Notes under the pieces: model-generated
Told to the model about the DNA's origin: nothing
The model's database searches: none
Seen by the model: only the letters and a program-made list of their open reading frames with translations
Translations under genes and position numbers: made by a program
Source: Drosophila pseudoobscura
Lineage: Eukaryota > Arthropoda > Insecta > Diptera > Drosophilidae
NCBI RefSeq assembly: GCF_009870125.1
Contig: NC_046683.1
Span: 10,168,001 to 10,232,000 of the forward strand
Length of the DNA: 64,000 bases
Reading direction: 5' to 3'
In this document: in pieces, positions 39,601-51,336 of the stretch
Position numbering within the stretch: the first letter of the stretch is position 1
How the letters are laid out: each line of letters begins with the position of its first letter

Positions 39601-42600
39601 ATATGGATGTCCTTTTTTCCGATGGCAGTCGATTGGCAGGACTCTCCCGATCACAAAAAGACATGCCGCACCCCGATCGGCTGCCGTATTGCAGAGATAT
39701 AGCGTACAGAGGAAACCAGTATTCTACAGATACGCCAATCCCAGTCTTCGGAAGGCTATATCTCAGTCAAATAGGGCCAGATCGAAGAGGGGCCCACTCT
39801 CCCAGGATCGTGAGGTTCCAGACTGTCGACTGACATTCCGTAATGCAGAGATAAAGCGTACAGAAGAAACCAGTATTCTACAGATACGCCAATCCAAGTC
39901 CTCGGAAGGCTATATCTCAGACAAATAGGGCCAGATCGAAGAAGGACCCACTCTCCCAGGACCGTGAGGTTCCAGACTGTCGACTGACATTCCGTAATGC
40001 AGAGATAAAGCGTACAGAAGAAACCAGTATTCTACAGATACGCCAATCCAAGTCCTCGGAAGGCTATATCTCAGTCAAATAGGGCCAGATCGAAAAGGGA
40101 CCCACTCTCCCAGGATCGTGAGGGTCCAGACTGTCGACTGGCATCAAAATCTCGACTAGTTACATCAAGATTTTTTTCGAAAATCCCGCAAATATGGATG
40201 TCCTTTTTTCCGTTGGCAGTCGATTGGCAGGACTCTCCCGATCATGGAGAGACATGCCGCACCCCGATCGGCTGCCGCATTGCAGAGATATAGCGTACAG
40301 AAGAAACCAGTATTCTACAGATACGCCAATCCCAGTCGTCGGAAGGCTATATCTCAGACAAATAGGGCCAGATCGAAGAAGGACCCACTCTCCCAGAATC
40401 GTGAGGGTCCAGACTGTCGACTGACATTCCGTAATGCAGAGATAAAGCGTACAGACGAAACCAGTATTCTACAGATACGCCAATCCAAGTCCACGGAAGG
40501 CTATATCTCAGTCAAATAGGGCCAGATTGAAAAAGGACCCACTCTCCCAGGACCGTGAGGGTCCAAACTGTCGACTGGCATCAAAATCTCGACTACGAAA
40601 ATGAGGCCGATTTTTCGAAAATTTAATGATGGTTACATCATGATTTTTTGCGAAAATCGCGAAAATATGGATGTCCTTTTTTCCGATGGCAGTCGATTGG
40701 CAGGACTCTCCCGATCACAAAAAGACATGCCGCACCCCGATCGGCTGCCGTATTGCAGAGATATAGCGTACAGAGGAAACCAGTATTCTACAGATACGCC
40801 AATCCCAGTCTTCGGAAGGCTATATCTCAGTCAAATAGGGCCAGATCGAAGAGGGGCCCACTCTCCCAGGATCGTGAGGTTCCAGACTGTCGACTGACAT
40901 TCCGTAATGCAGAGATAAAGCGTACAGAAGAAACCAGTATTCTACAGATACGCCAATCCAAGTCCTCGGAAGGCTATATCTCAGACAAATAGGGCCAGAT
41001 CGAAGAAGGACCCACTCTCCCAGGACCGTGAGGTTCCAGACTGTCGACTGACATTCCGTAATGCAGAGATAAAGCGTACAGAAGAAACCAGTATTCTACA
41101 GATACGCCAATCCAAGTCCTCGGAAGGCTATATCTCAGTCAAATAGGGCCAGATCGAAAAGGGACCCACTCTCCCAGGATCGTGAGGGTCCAGACTGTCG
41201 ACTGGCATCAAAATCTCGACTAGTTACATCAAGATTTTTTTCGAAAATCCCGCAAATATGGATGTCCTTTTTTCCGTTGGCAGTCGATTGGCAGGACTCT
41301 CCCGATCATGGAGAGACATGCCGCACCCCGATCGGCTGCCGCATTGCAGAGATATAGCGTACAGAAGAAACCAGTATTCTACAGATACGCCAATCCCAGT
41401 CGTCGGAAGGCTATATCTCAGACAAATAGGGCCAGATCGAAGAAGGACCCACTCTCCCAGAATCGTGAGGGTCCAGACTGTCGACTGACATTCCGTAATG
41501 CAGAGATAAAGCGTACAGACGAAACCAGTATTCTACAGATACGCCAATCCAAGTCCACGGAAGGCTATATCTCAGTCAAATAGGGCCAGATTGAAAAAGG
41601 ACCCACTCTCCCAGGACCGTGAGGGTCCAAACTGTCGACTGGCATCAAAATCTCGACTACGAAAATGAGGCCGATTTTTCGAAAATTTAATGATGGTTAC
41701 ATCATGATTTTTTGCGAAAATCGCGAAAATATGGATGTCCTTTTTTCCGATGGCAGTCGATTGGCAGGACTCTGCCGATCATGGAAAGACATGCCGCACC
41801 CCGATCGGCTGCCGCATTGCAGAGATATAGCGTACAGAAGAAACCAGTATTCTACAGATACGCCAATCCCAGTCGTCGGAAGGCTATATCTCAGACAAAT
41901 AGGGCCAGATCGAAGAAGGACCCACTCTCCCAGGATCGTGAGGGTCCAGACTGTCGACTGACATTCCGTAAAGCAGAGATAAAGCGTGCAGGAGAAACCA
42001 GTATTCTACAGATACGCCAATCCAAGTCCTCGGAAGGCTATATCTCAGACAAATAGGGCCAGATCGAAGAAGGACCCACTCTCCCAGGACCGTGAGGTTC
42101 CAGACTGTCGACTGACATTCCGTAATGCAGAGATAAAGCGTACAGAAGAAACCAGTATTCTACAGATACGCCAATCCAAGTCCTCGGAAGGCTATATCTC
42201 AGTCAAATAGGGCCAGATCGAAAAGGGACCCACTCTCCCAGGATCGTGAGGGTCCAGACTGTCGACTGGCATCAAAATCTCGACTACGAAAATGAGGCCG
42301 ATTTTTCGAAAATTTAATGATGGTTACATCATGATTTTTTGCGAAAATCGCGAAAATATGGATGTCCTTTTTTCCGATGGCAGTCGATTGGCAGGACTCT
42401 CCCGATCACAAAAAGACATGCCGCACCCCGATCGGCTGCCGTATTGCAGAGATATAGCGTACAGAGGAAACCAGTATTCTACAGATACGCCAATCCCAGT
42501 CTTCGGAAGGCTATATCTCAGTCAAATAGGGCCAGATCGAAGAAGGACCCACACTCCCAGGACCGTGAGGGTCCAGACTGTCGACTGACATTCCGTAATG

Positions 42601-43713
42601 CAGAGATAAAGCGTGCAGGAGAAACCAGTATTCTACAGATACGCCAATCCAAGTCCTCGGAAGGCTATATCTCAGACAAATAGGGCCAGATTGAAGAAGG
42701 ACCCACTCTCCCAGGACCGTGAGGGTCCAGACTGTCGACTGGCATCAAAATCTCGACTACGAAAATGAGGCCGATTTTTCGAAAATTTAATGATGGTTAC
42801 ATCATGATTTTTTGCGAAAATCGCGAAAATATGGATGTCCTTTTTTCCGATGGCAGTCGATTGGCAGGACTCTCCCGATCACAAAAAGACATGCCGCACC
42901 CCGATCGGCTGCCGTATTGCAGAGATATAGCGTACAGAGGAAACCAGTATTCTACAGATACGCCAATCCCAGTCTTCGGAAGGCTATATCTCAGTCAAAT
43001 AGGGCCAGATCGAAGAAGGACCCACACTCCCAGGACCGTGAGGGTCCAGACTGTCGACTGACATTCCGTAATGCAGAGATAAAGCGTGCAGGAGAAACCA
43101 GTATTCTACAGATACGCCAATCCAAGTCCTCGGAAGGCTATATCTCAGTCAAATAGGGCCAGATCGAAGAAGGACCCACACTCCCAGGACCGTGAGGGTC
43201 CAGACTGTCGACTGACATTCCGTAATGCAGAGATAAAGCGTGCAGGAGAAACCAGTATTCTACAGATACGCCAATCCCAGTCTTCGGAAGGCTATATCTC
43301 AGTCAAATAGGGCCAGATCGAAGAAGGACCCACTCTCCCAGGACCGTGAGGTTCCAGACTGTCGACTGACATTCCGTAATGCAGAGATAAAGCGTACAGA
43401 AGAAACCAGTATTCTACAGATACGCCAATCCAAGTCCTCGGAAGGCTATATCTCAGTCAAATAGGGCCAGATCGAAAAGGGACCCACTCTCCCAGGATCG
43501 TGAGGGTCCAGACTGTCGACTGGCATCAAAATCTCGACTAGTTACATCAAGATTTTTTTCGAAAATCCCGCAAATATGGATGTCCTTTTTTCCGTTGGCA
43601 GTCGATTGGCAGGACTCTCCCGATCATGGAGAGACATGCCGCACCCCGATCGGCTGCCGTATTGCAGAGATATAGCGTACAGAAGAAACCAGTAGTCTAC
43701 AGATACGCCAATC
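27646..43713 (+). repeat. left satellite array, 154-bp short and 319-bp long units
   Basis: The short unit is 154 bp (GGGCCAGATC anchors at 28117 and 28271). The long unit is 319 bp: a short unit with an extra 165 bp that starts near TGGCATCAAAATCTCGAC and includes ATGAGGCCGATTTTT and a GCGAAAATCGCG palindrome. About 18 full long units (markers at 29867, 30955, 31737, 32200, 32981, 34521, 34840, 35313, 35632, 35950, 36269, 37513, 38756, 39537, 40601, 41665, 42292, 42765) and three internally deleted ones (near 40143, 41207, 43533) are interspersed with short units. Higher-order periods of 473, 792, 1064 and 1244 bp are visible. Neither 154 nor 319 is a multiple of three, so no frame persists. 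Frequent reading-frame fragments here are not genes. Confidence 0.95.
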
Positions 43714-43985
43714 TAAATCGGCAAGTTTTGTCGCAACTTGAAGACTTTTGTTGCACCATAACAAAAATCGGTAGATTTTTGTTGTAGAACAATTAACAAC
43801 AACAACAGACTACAACAAGCCAGGTTTGTTTTACTGTTTTCCCCGCTATTTGTTGCCCGATCAGTATGATGGCTTCCTGTGATCGATTAAGTGTACCCGA
43901 ATTAATGGAGCCCCTATCCCTTATTCCCAATCAAACATAATAGTATTTAGCTATTTATTTTATTATTCGACAACGAAACCAGAAT
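43714..43985 (+). repeat. left-arm single-copy flank of the foldback
   Basis: This stretch pairs with about 47150-47426 in inverted orientation, including AACAACAACAACAGACTACA, the AAAATCGGTAGATTTTTGTTG hairpin-like segment and ATCAAACATAATAGTATTTA. It includes one inverted copy of the small internal repeat (about 43829-43925). Confidence 0.8.
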
Positions 43986-44016
43986 AATCCTTATCTAACT
44001 TATTGCTATCTTAAAT

Positions 44017-44483
44017 AATAAAGATCTGAGCAGCTGTGGTCCTTCCATCCTAGAGGGAGGAGATATGCACGACGCGAAATCTGCGAACTTTCTGGACTAG
44101 ATCCCAGGCTCTTCGGCTCTAAGCTAGGTCCGACGTCCATTCATACCCCGCCGAATCAAACGATGGGCTACAGCTTCAAAGCGGGTAAGTGAATCAGTGT
44201 ACAATTGTGGACATATTTTAAAATATGTATATCTTGATTCACAGAGGGCTTATGTACCCTTCGCTTTGCCACAAACCGAGTCGTATCCGACTTACTCCGC
44301 CAAAAGGAGTCCTATCCAAGCATTGCTGAGGCGTAATTCGAGATAGACCGAGTCCAGTCCCAGCCAGACAGAATCGTATCCCAGCAGGACAGAGGGCCCC
44401 CCTGCAATATCCGAACGTAAGAAGCCATCGTCATCCTTCGAACTGGCCATCGACAACAAGGGAGAGGGTACGCGAGCTACTAG
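44017..44483 (+). pseudogene. decayed left-arm copy of the foldback-embedded gene
   Basis: Homologous to the intact gene at 46441-47052. Exon 1 is truncated: about the first 60-65 codons are deleted, with the break just before AAAGATCTGAGC. Where the intact copy reads CTGGATGCC this copy reads CTGGACTAG, an in-frame stop, followed by an extra stretch of about 60 bp. The intron survives with GTAAGT donor (44185) and CACAG acceptor (44244). Exon 2 (44245-44483) has frame damage, including a TAA after GCTGAGGCG. An AATAAA at 44574-44579 matches that of the intact copy. It is unlikely to make a full protein but could be transcribed. Confidence 0.8.
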
Positions 44484-44599
44484 ATTTTAGAAAGATATCG
44501 TTGTTGTTACGTTTAAGATAGATACAAATGTTTTGCACTTGTTTATTTATTTGTACTAAGCTAAGTTTTGATCAATAAAGTTATTGAAAAACATCCTTG

Positions 44600-45472
44600 T
44601 TGTATTCTGTATTGGGGAAACTATCCCGATTATAAAATGGCGGGGCACGCCCAGATCGGTTCACAAACAGCGGAGAAAACAAAATTTGTTGATTGGGGAA
44701 AAGGTCCTTGATCCTTGATAAGGACTTTATCAAATAAGGGACATTTTTTCAATCACAGGAAGCCATCGCACGCCCAGATCAACCCACAAACAGCCCAGAA
44801 AACTAAATATGTATAGTTGGAGTTGTTGAAGTCCTTGCCGAAGGATCAAGGAAATATTTCTGATCACGGTGGGCCATGGGACCTTCCTCTCAGGCCACAA
44901 ATAAGAGAGAAAACAAGATATATGTTTCTGGAGAAAATATCCTTGATCCTTAGTCCTTGATAAGGACTGCATTACATCAAGGATGCTCTTCCGAACACAG
45001 GAAGCTGTCCCACGTCCCGATCGGGCCCCAAATAGCCGAGAAAACTAAATATGTATTGTTAGGGTCGTTGGAGTTCTTACCGAAGGATCAAGGACATATG
45101 TCTGATCACGGTGGGCCATGGCACCTTCCGCTTAGGACACAAATACGGGAGAAACAAGATATTTATGTCTGGAGAAAATATCCTTGATCCTTGGTCCTTG
45201 ATAAGGCGTCCATCAAATCAGGGACATTTTTCTGAACACAGGATGCCATCACACGTCCTGATCGGGTGACAAATAATGGAGAAAACAAGATTTATATGTC
45301 TGGAGGAAACATCCTTGATCCTTGGTCCTTGATAGGGACTCCATTAAATCAAGGATGTTATTCCGAACACACGAAGCCGTCGCATGTCCCGATCGGGCCA
45401 CAAATAACGGAGAAAACAAAACTGGCTCGTAACTGGTTTTAAAAATGTAGTTCAAGATATCACCGAAAAGAA
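44600..45472 (+). repeat. left inner array of about 110-130-bp units
   Basis: At least six degenerate units each contain a CACAAATA-CGGAGAAAAC block, then ATCCTTGATCCTTGGTCCTTGATAAGG-type or CCGAAGGATCAAGGA blocks, then ACACAGGAAGCC and GATCGGG. Two alternating unit types (about 110 and 130 bp) are visible. The array mirrors 45650-46260 on the other arm. Confidence 0.75.
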
Positions 45473-45650
45473 AACTTGCGTCAAATGGCTGGGATACCAG
45501 GCGAACAGAAATCAGCAGAAGGTAACTGTAGCAAATGCAAAAAATATTGTTGCATACTTTTCGGGGCCCGCAAATTAAAAAAATTCAGCTACCTTCTGTT
45601 GATTTCTGTTCGCCTGGTATCCCAGCCATTTGACGCAAGTTTTCTTTTTG
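45473..45650. repeat. palindrome centre with about 50-bp spacer
   Basis: AACTTGCGTCAAATGGCTGG...CCAGGCGAACAGAAATCAGCAGAAGGTA at 45473-45533 is matched by its reverse complement at about 45587-45645, with only one or two mismatches. The spacer (about 45536-45584) is AT-rich around a GGGGCCCGC. Any transcript crossing this point would fold back on itself. Confidence 0.85.
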
Positions 45651-46260
45651 TGTTTAGTGGCGCACCTATCGGTGATTTCTTGAACTACATTTTCAAAGCC
45701 AGTTATGAGCCACTTTTGTTTTCTCCGTTATTTGTTAAACGATCGGGACATGCGACGGCTTCGTGTGTTCGGAATAACATCCTTGATTTAATGGAGTCCC
45801 TATCAAGGACCAAGGATCAAGGATGTCTCCTCCAGACATATAAATCTTGTTTTCTCCATTATTTGTCACCCGATCAGGACGTGCGATGGCATCCTGTGTT
45901 CAAAAAAATGTCCCTGATTTGATGGAGGCCTTATCAAGGACCAAGGATCAAGGATATTTTCTCCAGACATAAATATCTTGTTTCTCCCTTATTTGTGTCC
46001 TAAGCGGAAGGTGCCATGGCCCACCGTGATCAGAAAAATATCCTTGATCCTTCGGCAAGGTCTTCAACAACCCCAACCCTAAATAATTAGTTTCTCGGCT
46101 ATTTGTGAGCCGATCTGGGCATGAGACGGCTTCCTGTGGTCGTAAAAGTATCCCTGAATTTATGGAGTCCTTATCAAGGACCAAGGACATTCTCCTAATA
46201 AAAATATTTTGTTTTCTGCGCTATTTGCGAACCGATCTGAGTGTGCCACTCCCGTTTTTA
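45651..46260 (-). repeat. right inner array of about 110-130-bp units
   Basis: Inverted counterpart of 44600-45472: units contain CTCCATTATTTGTCACCCGA, TCAAGGACCAAGGATCAAGG and GGCTTCCTGTG on the plus strand. It is shorter than its left counterpart and carries an insertion of about 25 bp near 45646-45670 relative to the left arm. Confidence 0.7.
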
Positions 46261-46440
46261 ATCGGGATAGTTTCCCCGAAACAGGATACAGCAAGGATTA
46301 TTTTTCAATAGTTTTATTCATCATAACTTAGCGTAGGATAAATAAATAAACAAGTGCAAAACATTTTTATCTACTATCTAAATATATGGACTATCTAATA
46401 TATATCCTTAAACCTAACAGCAACGAGATCTATCTAGAGT

Positions 46441-47052
46441 CTAGTAGCCCTCGTAGCTCCTCCCCTGGTTGCCATAGTCAAACTCCTTGTTATCGATGCC
46501 CAGTTCGAAGGATGCCGATGGTTTGTAAGGTGCGGATCTTGCAAGGGGTGCGCCTCTGTCCTGCTGGGATACGATTATCTCTGTCGGGGATAGGACTCCG
46601 TTTGTCTCGAACACGCTTCGGTGCTTGAATGGGTCTATGTCTGGAGACTCGGCTCGGCTTGTGGCAAAATGTTGGTTACATAAGTCCTCTGTGAAAGAAA
46701 ATATATTTTAATATGTACACAATTATATACTGATTCACTTACGCGTTTTGAAGCTGTAGCCCATCCTGGCATCCAGAAAGTTCGCAGATTTCGCCTCGTG
46801 CAGCTCTCCTCGCGCTAGGATGCAAGGACCATTGATGCTCAGATCTTTATCAATAAACTCTAAGTGGGTAACATCGGTTGCCCTGACCTGCTTGGTAGGA
46901 TTGGCTTGAGTACGCCTGCAAGGAGCCCAAGGACCCAAGCACCCTTTAAAGTTGATCTCCACCGGACCAACTATGGCAATAACGAGCCCATCTGTTGGGC
47001 TCTTCGCCAGCACAATGCGTTGCCAACTGGGATGCGAGAGGAAAGAAGCCAT
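46441..47052 (-). CDS. intact gene inside the foldback right arm, function unknown
   Basis: Two exons on the minus strand: 46743-47052 and 46441-46688. They are joined through a 54-bp GTAAGT...TTTCACAG intron in phase 1, giving 185 aa. The start is ATG at 47052 (MASFLSHPSW). The stop is TAG at 46441-46443, and AATAAA at 46313-46318 lies about 125 bp downstream. The N-terminal half is compact and hydrophobic (RIVLAKSPTDGLVIAIVGPV, then CLGPWAPCRR); the C-terminal half is polar and ends with the aromatic/Gly tail FDYGNQGRSYEGY. I see no signal peptide, transmembrane helix or known catalytic motif. I do not recognise the family, and nothing resembles a transposase. Intact frame and splice sites next to a decayed partner suggest it is, or recently was, functional. 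Confidence 0.65.
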
Positions 47053-47149
47053 CAGACGGTTGTTTATAGATGTTTTCCTATTTCATGTATGATTTTTTAA
47101 TTGTTTGCTATTATTTCAGATAGTAATAAGTTAGTTAAGGATTATTTTG

Positions 47150-47426
47150 AACCCGTTGTCGAATAATAAAATAAATAGATAAATACTATTATGTTTGATT
47201 GGGAAAAATATTCTGGATCCGTGATAAGGGCTCCATTAGATCGGGTGCACTTATTCGATCACAGGAAGGTATCATACTGATCGGGCCACAAATAGCGGAG
47301 AAAACAATAAAACAAACCTGGCTTGTTGTAGTCTGTTGTTGTTGTTAATTGTTCTACAACAAAAATCTACCGATTTTTGTTATGGTGCAACAACAATCTT
47401 CAAGTTGCGACAAAACTTGCCGATTT
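47150..47426 (-). repeat. right-arm single-copy flank of the foldback
   Basis: Inverted counterpart of 43714-43985 (TACTATTATGTTTGATTGGG, TGTAGTCTGTTGTTGTTG and the CTACCGATTTTTGTTATGG segment). It separates the intact gene's 5' end from the right satellite array and may carry its promoter. Confidence 0.8.
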
Positions 47427-50400
47427 AGATTGGCGTATCTGACTACTGGTTTCTTCTGTACGCTATATCTCTGCAATACGGCAGCCGATCGGGGTGCGGC
47501 ATGTCTTTTTGTGATCGGCAGAGTCCTGCCAATCGACTGCCATCGGAAAAAAGGACATCCATATTTTCGCGATTTTCGCAAAAAATCATGATGTAACCAT
47601 CATTAAATTTTCGAAAAATCGGCCTCATTTTCGTAGTCGAGATTTTGATGCCAGTCGACAGTCTGGACCCTCACGATCCTGGGAGAGTGGGTCCCTCTTC
47701 GATCTGGCCCTATTTGTCTGAGATATAGCCTTCCGAAGACTGGGATTGGCGTATCTGTAGAATACTGGTTTCCTCTGTACGCTTTATCTCTGCTTTACGG
47801 AATGTCAGTCGACAGTCTGGACCCTCACGGTCCTGGGAGAGTGGGTCCTTCTTCGATCTGGCCCTATTTGTCTGAGATATAGCCTTCCGAGGACTTGGAT
47901 TGGCGTATCTGTAGAATACTGGTTTCCTCTGTACGCTTTATCTCTGCTTTACGGAATGTCAGTCGACAGTCTGGACCCTCACGGTCCTGGGAGAGTGGGT
48001 CCTTCTTCGATCTGGCCCTATTTGTCTGAGATATAGCCTTCCGAGGACTTGGATTGGCGTATCTGTAGAATACTGGTTTCTTCTGTACGCTTTATCTCTG
48101 CTTTACGGAATGTCAGTCGACAGTCTGGACCCTCACGGTCCTGGGAGAGTGGGTCCTTCTTCGATCTGGCCCTATTTGTCTGAGATATAGCCTTCCGAGG
48201 ACTTGGATTGGCGTATCTGTAGAATACTGGTTTCTTCTGTACGCTATATCTCTGCAATACGGCAGCCGATCGGGGTGCGGCATGTCTTTTTGTGATCGGC
48301 AGAGTCCTGCCAATCGACTGCCATCGGAAAAAAGGACATCCATATTTTCGCGATTTTCGCAAAAAATCATGATGTAACCATCATTAAATTTTCAAAAAAT
48401 CGGCCTCATTTTCGTAGTCGAGATTTTGATGCCAGTCGACAGTCTGGTGTCTCGCGATCCTGGGAGAGTGGGTCCCTCTTCGATCTGGCCCTATTTGTCT
48501 GAGATATAGCCTTCCGAAGACTGGGATTGGCGTATCTGTAGAATACTGGTTTCTTCTGTACGCTATATCTCTGCAATACGGCAGCCGATCGGGGTGCGGC
48601 ATGTCTTTTTGTGATCGGCAGAGTCCTGCCAATCGACTGCCATCGGAAAAAAGGACATCCATATTTTCGCGATTTTCGCAAAAAATCATGATGTAACCAT
48701 CATTAAATTTTCAAAAAATCGGCCTCATTTTCGTAGTCGAGATTTTGATGCCAGTCGACAGTCTGGACCCTCACGATCCTGGGAGAGTGGGTCCCTCTTC
48801 GATCTGGCCCTATTTGTCTGAGATATAGCCTTCCGAAGACTGGGATTGGCGTATCTGTAGAATACTGGTTTCCTCTGTACGCTTTATCTCTGCTTTACGG
48901 AATGTCAGTCGACAGTCTGGACCCTCACGGTCCTGGGAGAGTGGGTCCTTCTTCGATCTGGCCCTATTTGTCTGAGATATAGCCTTCCGAGGACTTGGAT
49001 TGGCGTATCTGTAGAATACTGGTTTCCTCTGTACGCTTTATCTCTGCTTTACGGAATGTCAGTCGACAGTCTGGACCCTCACGGTCCTGGGAGAGTGGGT
49101 CCTTCTTCGATCTGGCCCTATTTGTCTGAGATATAGCCTTCCGAGGACTTGGATTGGCGTATCTGTAGAATACTGGTTTCTTCTGTACGCTTTATCTCTG
49201 CTTTACGGAATGTCAGTCGACAGTCTGGACCCTCACGGTCCTGGGAGAGTGGGTCCTTCTTCGATCTGGCCCTATTTGTCTGAGATATAGCCTTCCGAGG
49301 ACTTGGATTGGCGTATCTGTAGAATACTGGTTTCTTCTGTACGCTATATCTCTGCAATACGGCAGCCGATCGGGGTGCGGCATGTCTTTTTGTGATCGGC
49401 AGAGTCCTGCCAATCGACTGCCATCGGAAAAAAGGACATCCATATTTTCGCGATTTTCGCAAAAAATCATGATGTAACCATCATTAAATTTTCAAAAAAT
49501 CGGCCTCATTTTCGTAGTCGAGATTTTGATGCCAGTCGACAGTCTGGTGTCTCGCGATCCTGGGAGAGTGGGTCCCTCTTCGATCTGGCCCTATTTGTCT
49601 GAGATATAGCCTTCCGAAGACTGGGATTGGCGTATCTGTAGAATACTGGTTTCTTCTGTACGCTATATCTCTGCAATACGGCAGCCGATCGGGGTGCGGC
49701 ATGTCTTTTTGTGATCGGCAGAGTCCTGCCAATCGACTGCCATCGGAAAAAAGGACATCCATATTTTCGCGATTTTCGCAAAAAATCATGATGTAACCAT
49801 CATTAAATTTTCAAAAAATCGGCCTCATTTTCGCAGTCGAGATTTTGATGCCAGTCGACAGTCTGGACCCTCACGGTCCTGGGAGAGTGGGTCCCTCTTC
49901 GATCTGGCCCTATTTGTCTGAGATATAGCCTTCCGAAGGCTGGGATTGGCGTATCTGTAGAATACTGGTTTCTTCTGTAGGCTTTATCTCTGCTTTACGG
50001 CAGCCGATCTTGGCGCGGCATGTCTCTCCATTATCACGAGAGTCCTTCCAATCGACTGCCATCGGAAAAAAGGACATCCATATTTTCGCGATTTTCGCAA
50101 AAAATCATGATGTAACCATCATTAAATTTTCGAAAAATCGGCCTCATTTTCGTAGTCGAGATTTTGATGCCAGTCGACAGTCTGGACCCTCACGATCCTG
50201 GGAGAGTGGGTCCCTCTTCGATCTGGCCCTATTTGTCTGAGATATAGCCTTCCGAAGACTGGGATTGGCGTATCTGTAGAATACTGGTTTCCTCTGTACG
50301 CTTTATCTCTGCTTTACGGAATGTCAGTCGACAGTCTGGACCCTCACGGTCCTGGGAGAGTGGGTCCTTCTTCGATCTGGCCCTATTTGTCTGAGATATA

Positions 50401-51307
50401 GCCTTCCGAGGACTTGGATTGGCGTATCTGTAGAATACTGGTTTCCTCTGTACGCTTTATCTCTGCTTTACGGAATGTCAGTCGACAGTCTGGACCCTCA
50501 CGGTCCTGGGAGAGTGGGTCCTTCTTCGATCTGGCCCTATTTGTCTGAGATATAGCCTTCCGAGGACTTGGATTGGCGTATCTGTAGAATACTGGTTTCT
50601 TCTGTACGCTTTATCTCTGCTTTACGGAATGTCAGTCGACAGTCTGGACCCTCACGGTCCTGGGAGAGTGGGTCCTTCTTCGATCTGGCCCTATTTGTCT
50701 GAGATATAGCCTTCCGAGGACTTGGATTGGCGTATCTGTAGAATACTGGTTTCTTCTGTACGCTATATCTCTGCAATACGGCAGCCGATCGGGGTGCGGC
50801 ATGTCTTTTTGTGATCGGCAGAGTCCTGCCAATCGACTGCCATCGGAAAAAAGGACATCCATATTTTCGCGATTTTCGCAAAAAATCATGATGTAACCAT
50901 CATTAAATTTTCAAAAAATCGGCCTCATTTTCGTAGTCGAGATTTTGATGCCAGTCGACAGTCTGGTGTCTCGCGATCCTGGGAGAGTGGGTCCCTCTTC
51001 GATCTGGCCCTATTTGTCTGAGATATAGCCTTCCGAAGACTGGGATTGGCGTATCTGTAGAATACTGGTTTCTTCTGTACGCTATATCTCTGCAATACGG
51101 CAGCCGATCGGGGTGCGGCATGTCTTTTTGTGATCGGCAGAGTCCTGCCAATCGACTGCCATCGGAAAAAAGGACATCCATATTTTCGCGATTTTCGCAA
51201 AAAATCATGATGTAACCATCATTAAATTTTCAAAAAATCGGCCTCATTTCCGTAGTCGAGATTTTGATGCCAGTCGACAGTCTGGACCCTCACGATCATG
51301 GAGAGAG
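47427..51307 (-). repeat. right satellite array, inverted 154/319-bp units
   Basis: The same units as the left array on the opposite strand. The marker TGATGTAACCATCATTAAA falls near 47588, 48369, 48688, 49469, 49788, 50106, 50888 and 51207, giving spacings of 781, 319, 781, 319, 318, 782 and 319 bp. That is a regular higher-order unit of two long plus three short units (1100 bp). A rare variant (TCTCGCGATCC) and a rearranged unit near 50010 also occur once each in the left array, at about 36225 and 35740. Confidence 0.95.
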
Positions 51308-51336
51308 AGCGATTGTCCACTCCACACTCCACGAAA

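Noticed and set aside
29905..43464. Dozens of near-identical 60-126-codon frames within the satellite (e.g. beginning MRKSRKYGCPFF or MIFCENRENMDV)
   Set aside because: They are the same satellite unit read in two frames. Unit lengths of 154 and 319 bp are not multiples of three, so the frames always close within one to three units. Many start at non-ATG codons.
27646..43713. Identity with the D. virilis 154-bp tandem repeat (154TR, linked to a Helitron)
   Set aside because: Only the unit length matches what I remember; I cannot compare sequences and see no Helitron-like ends here.
45476..45922. 148-codon plus-strand frame across the palindrome centre
   Set aside because: It spans the inverted centre and inner repeats, and its second half repeats the same peptide seen in other repeat copies.
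27646..51307. CRISPR array
   Set aside because: Units are head-to-tail satellite copies with no unique spacers, in a eukaryotic genome.
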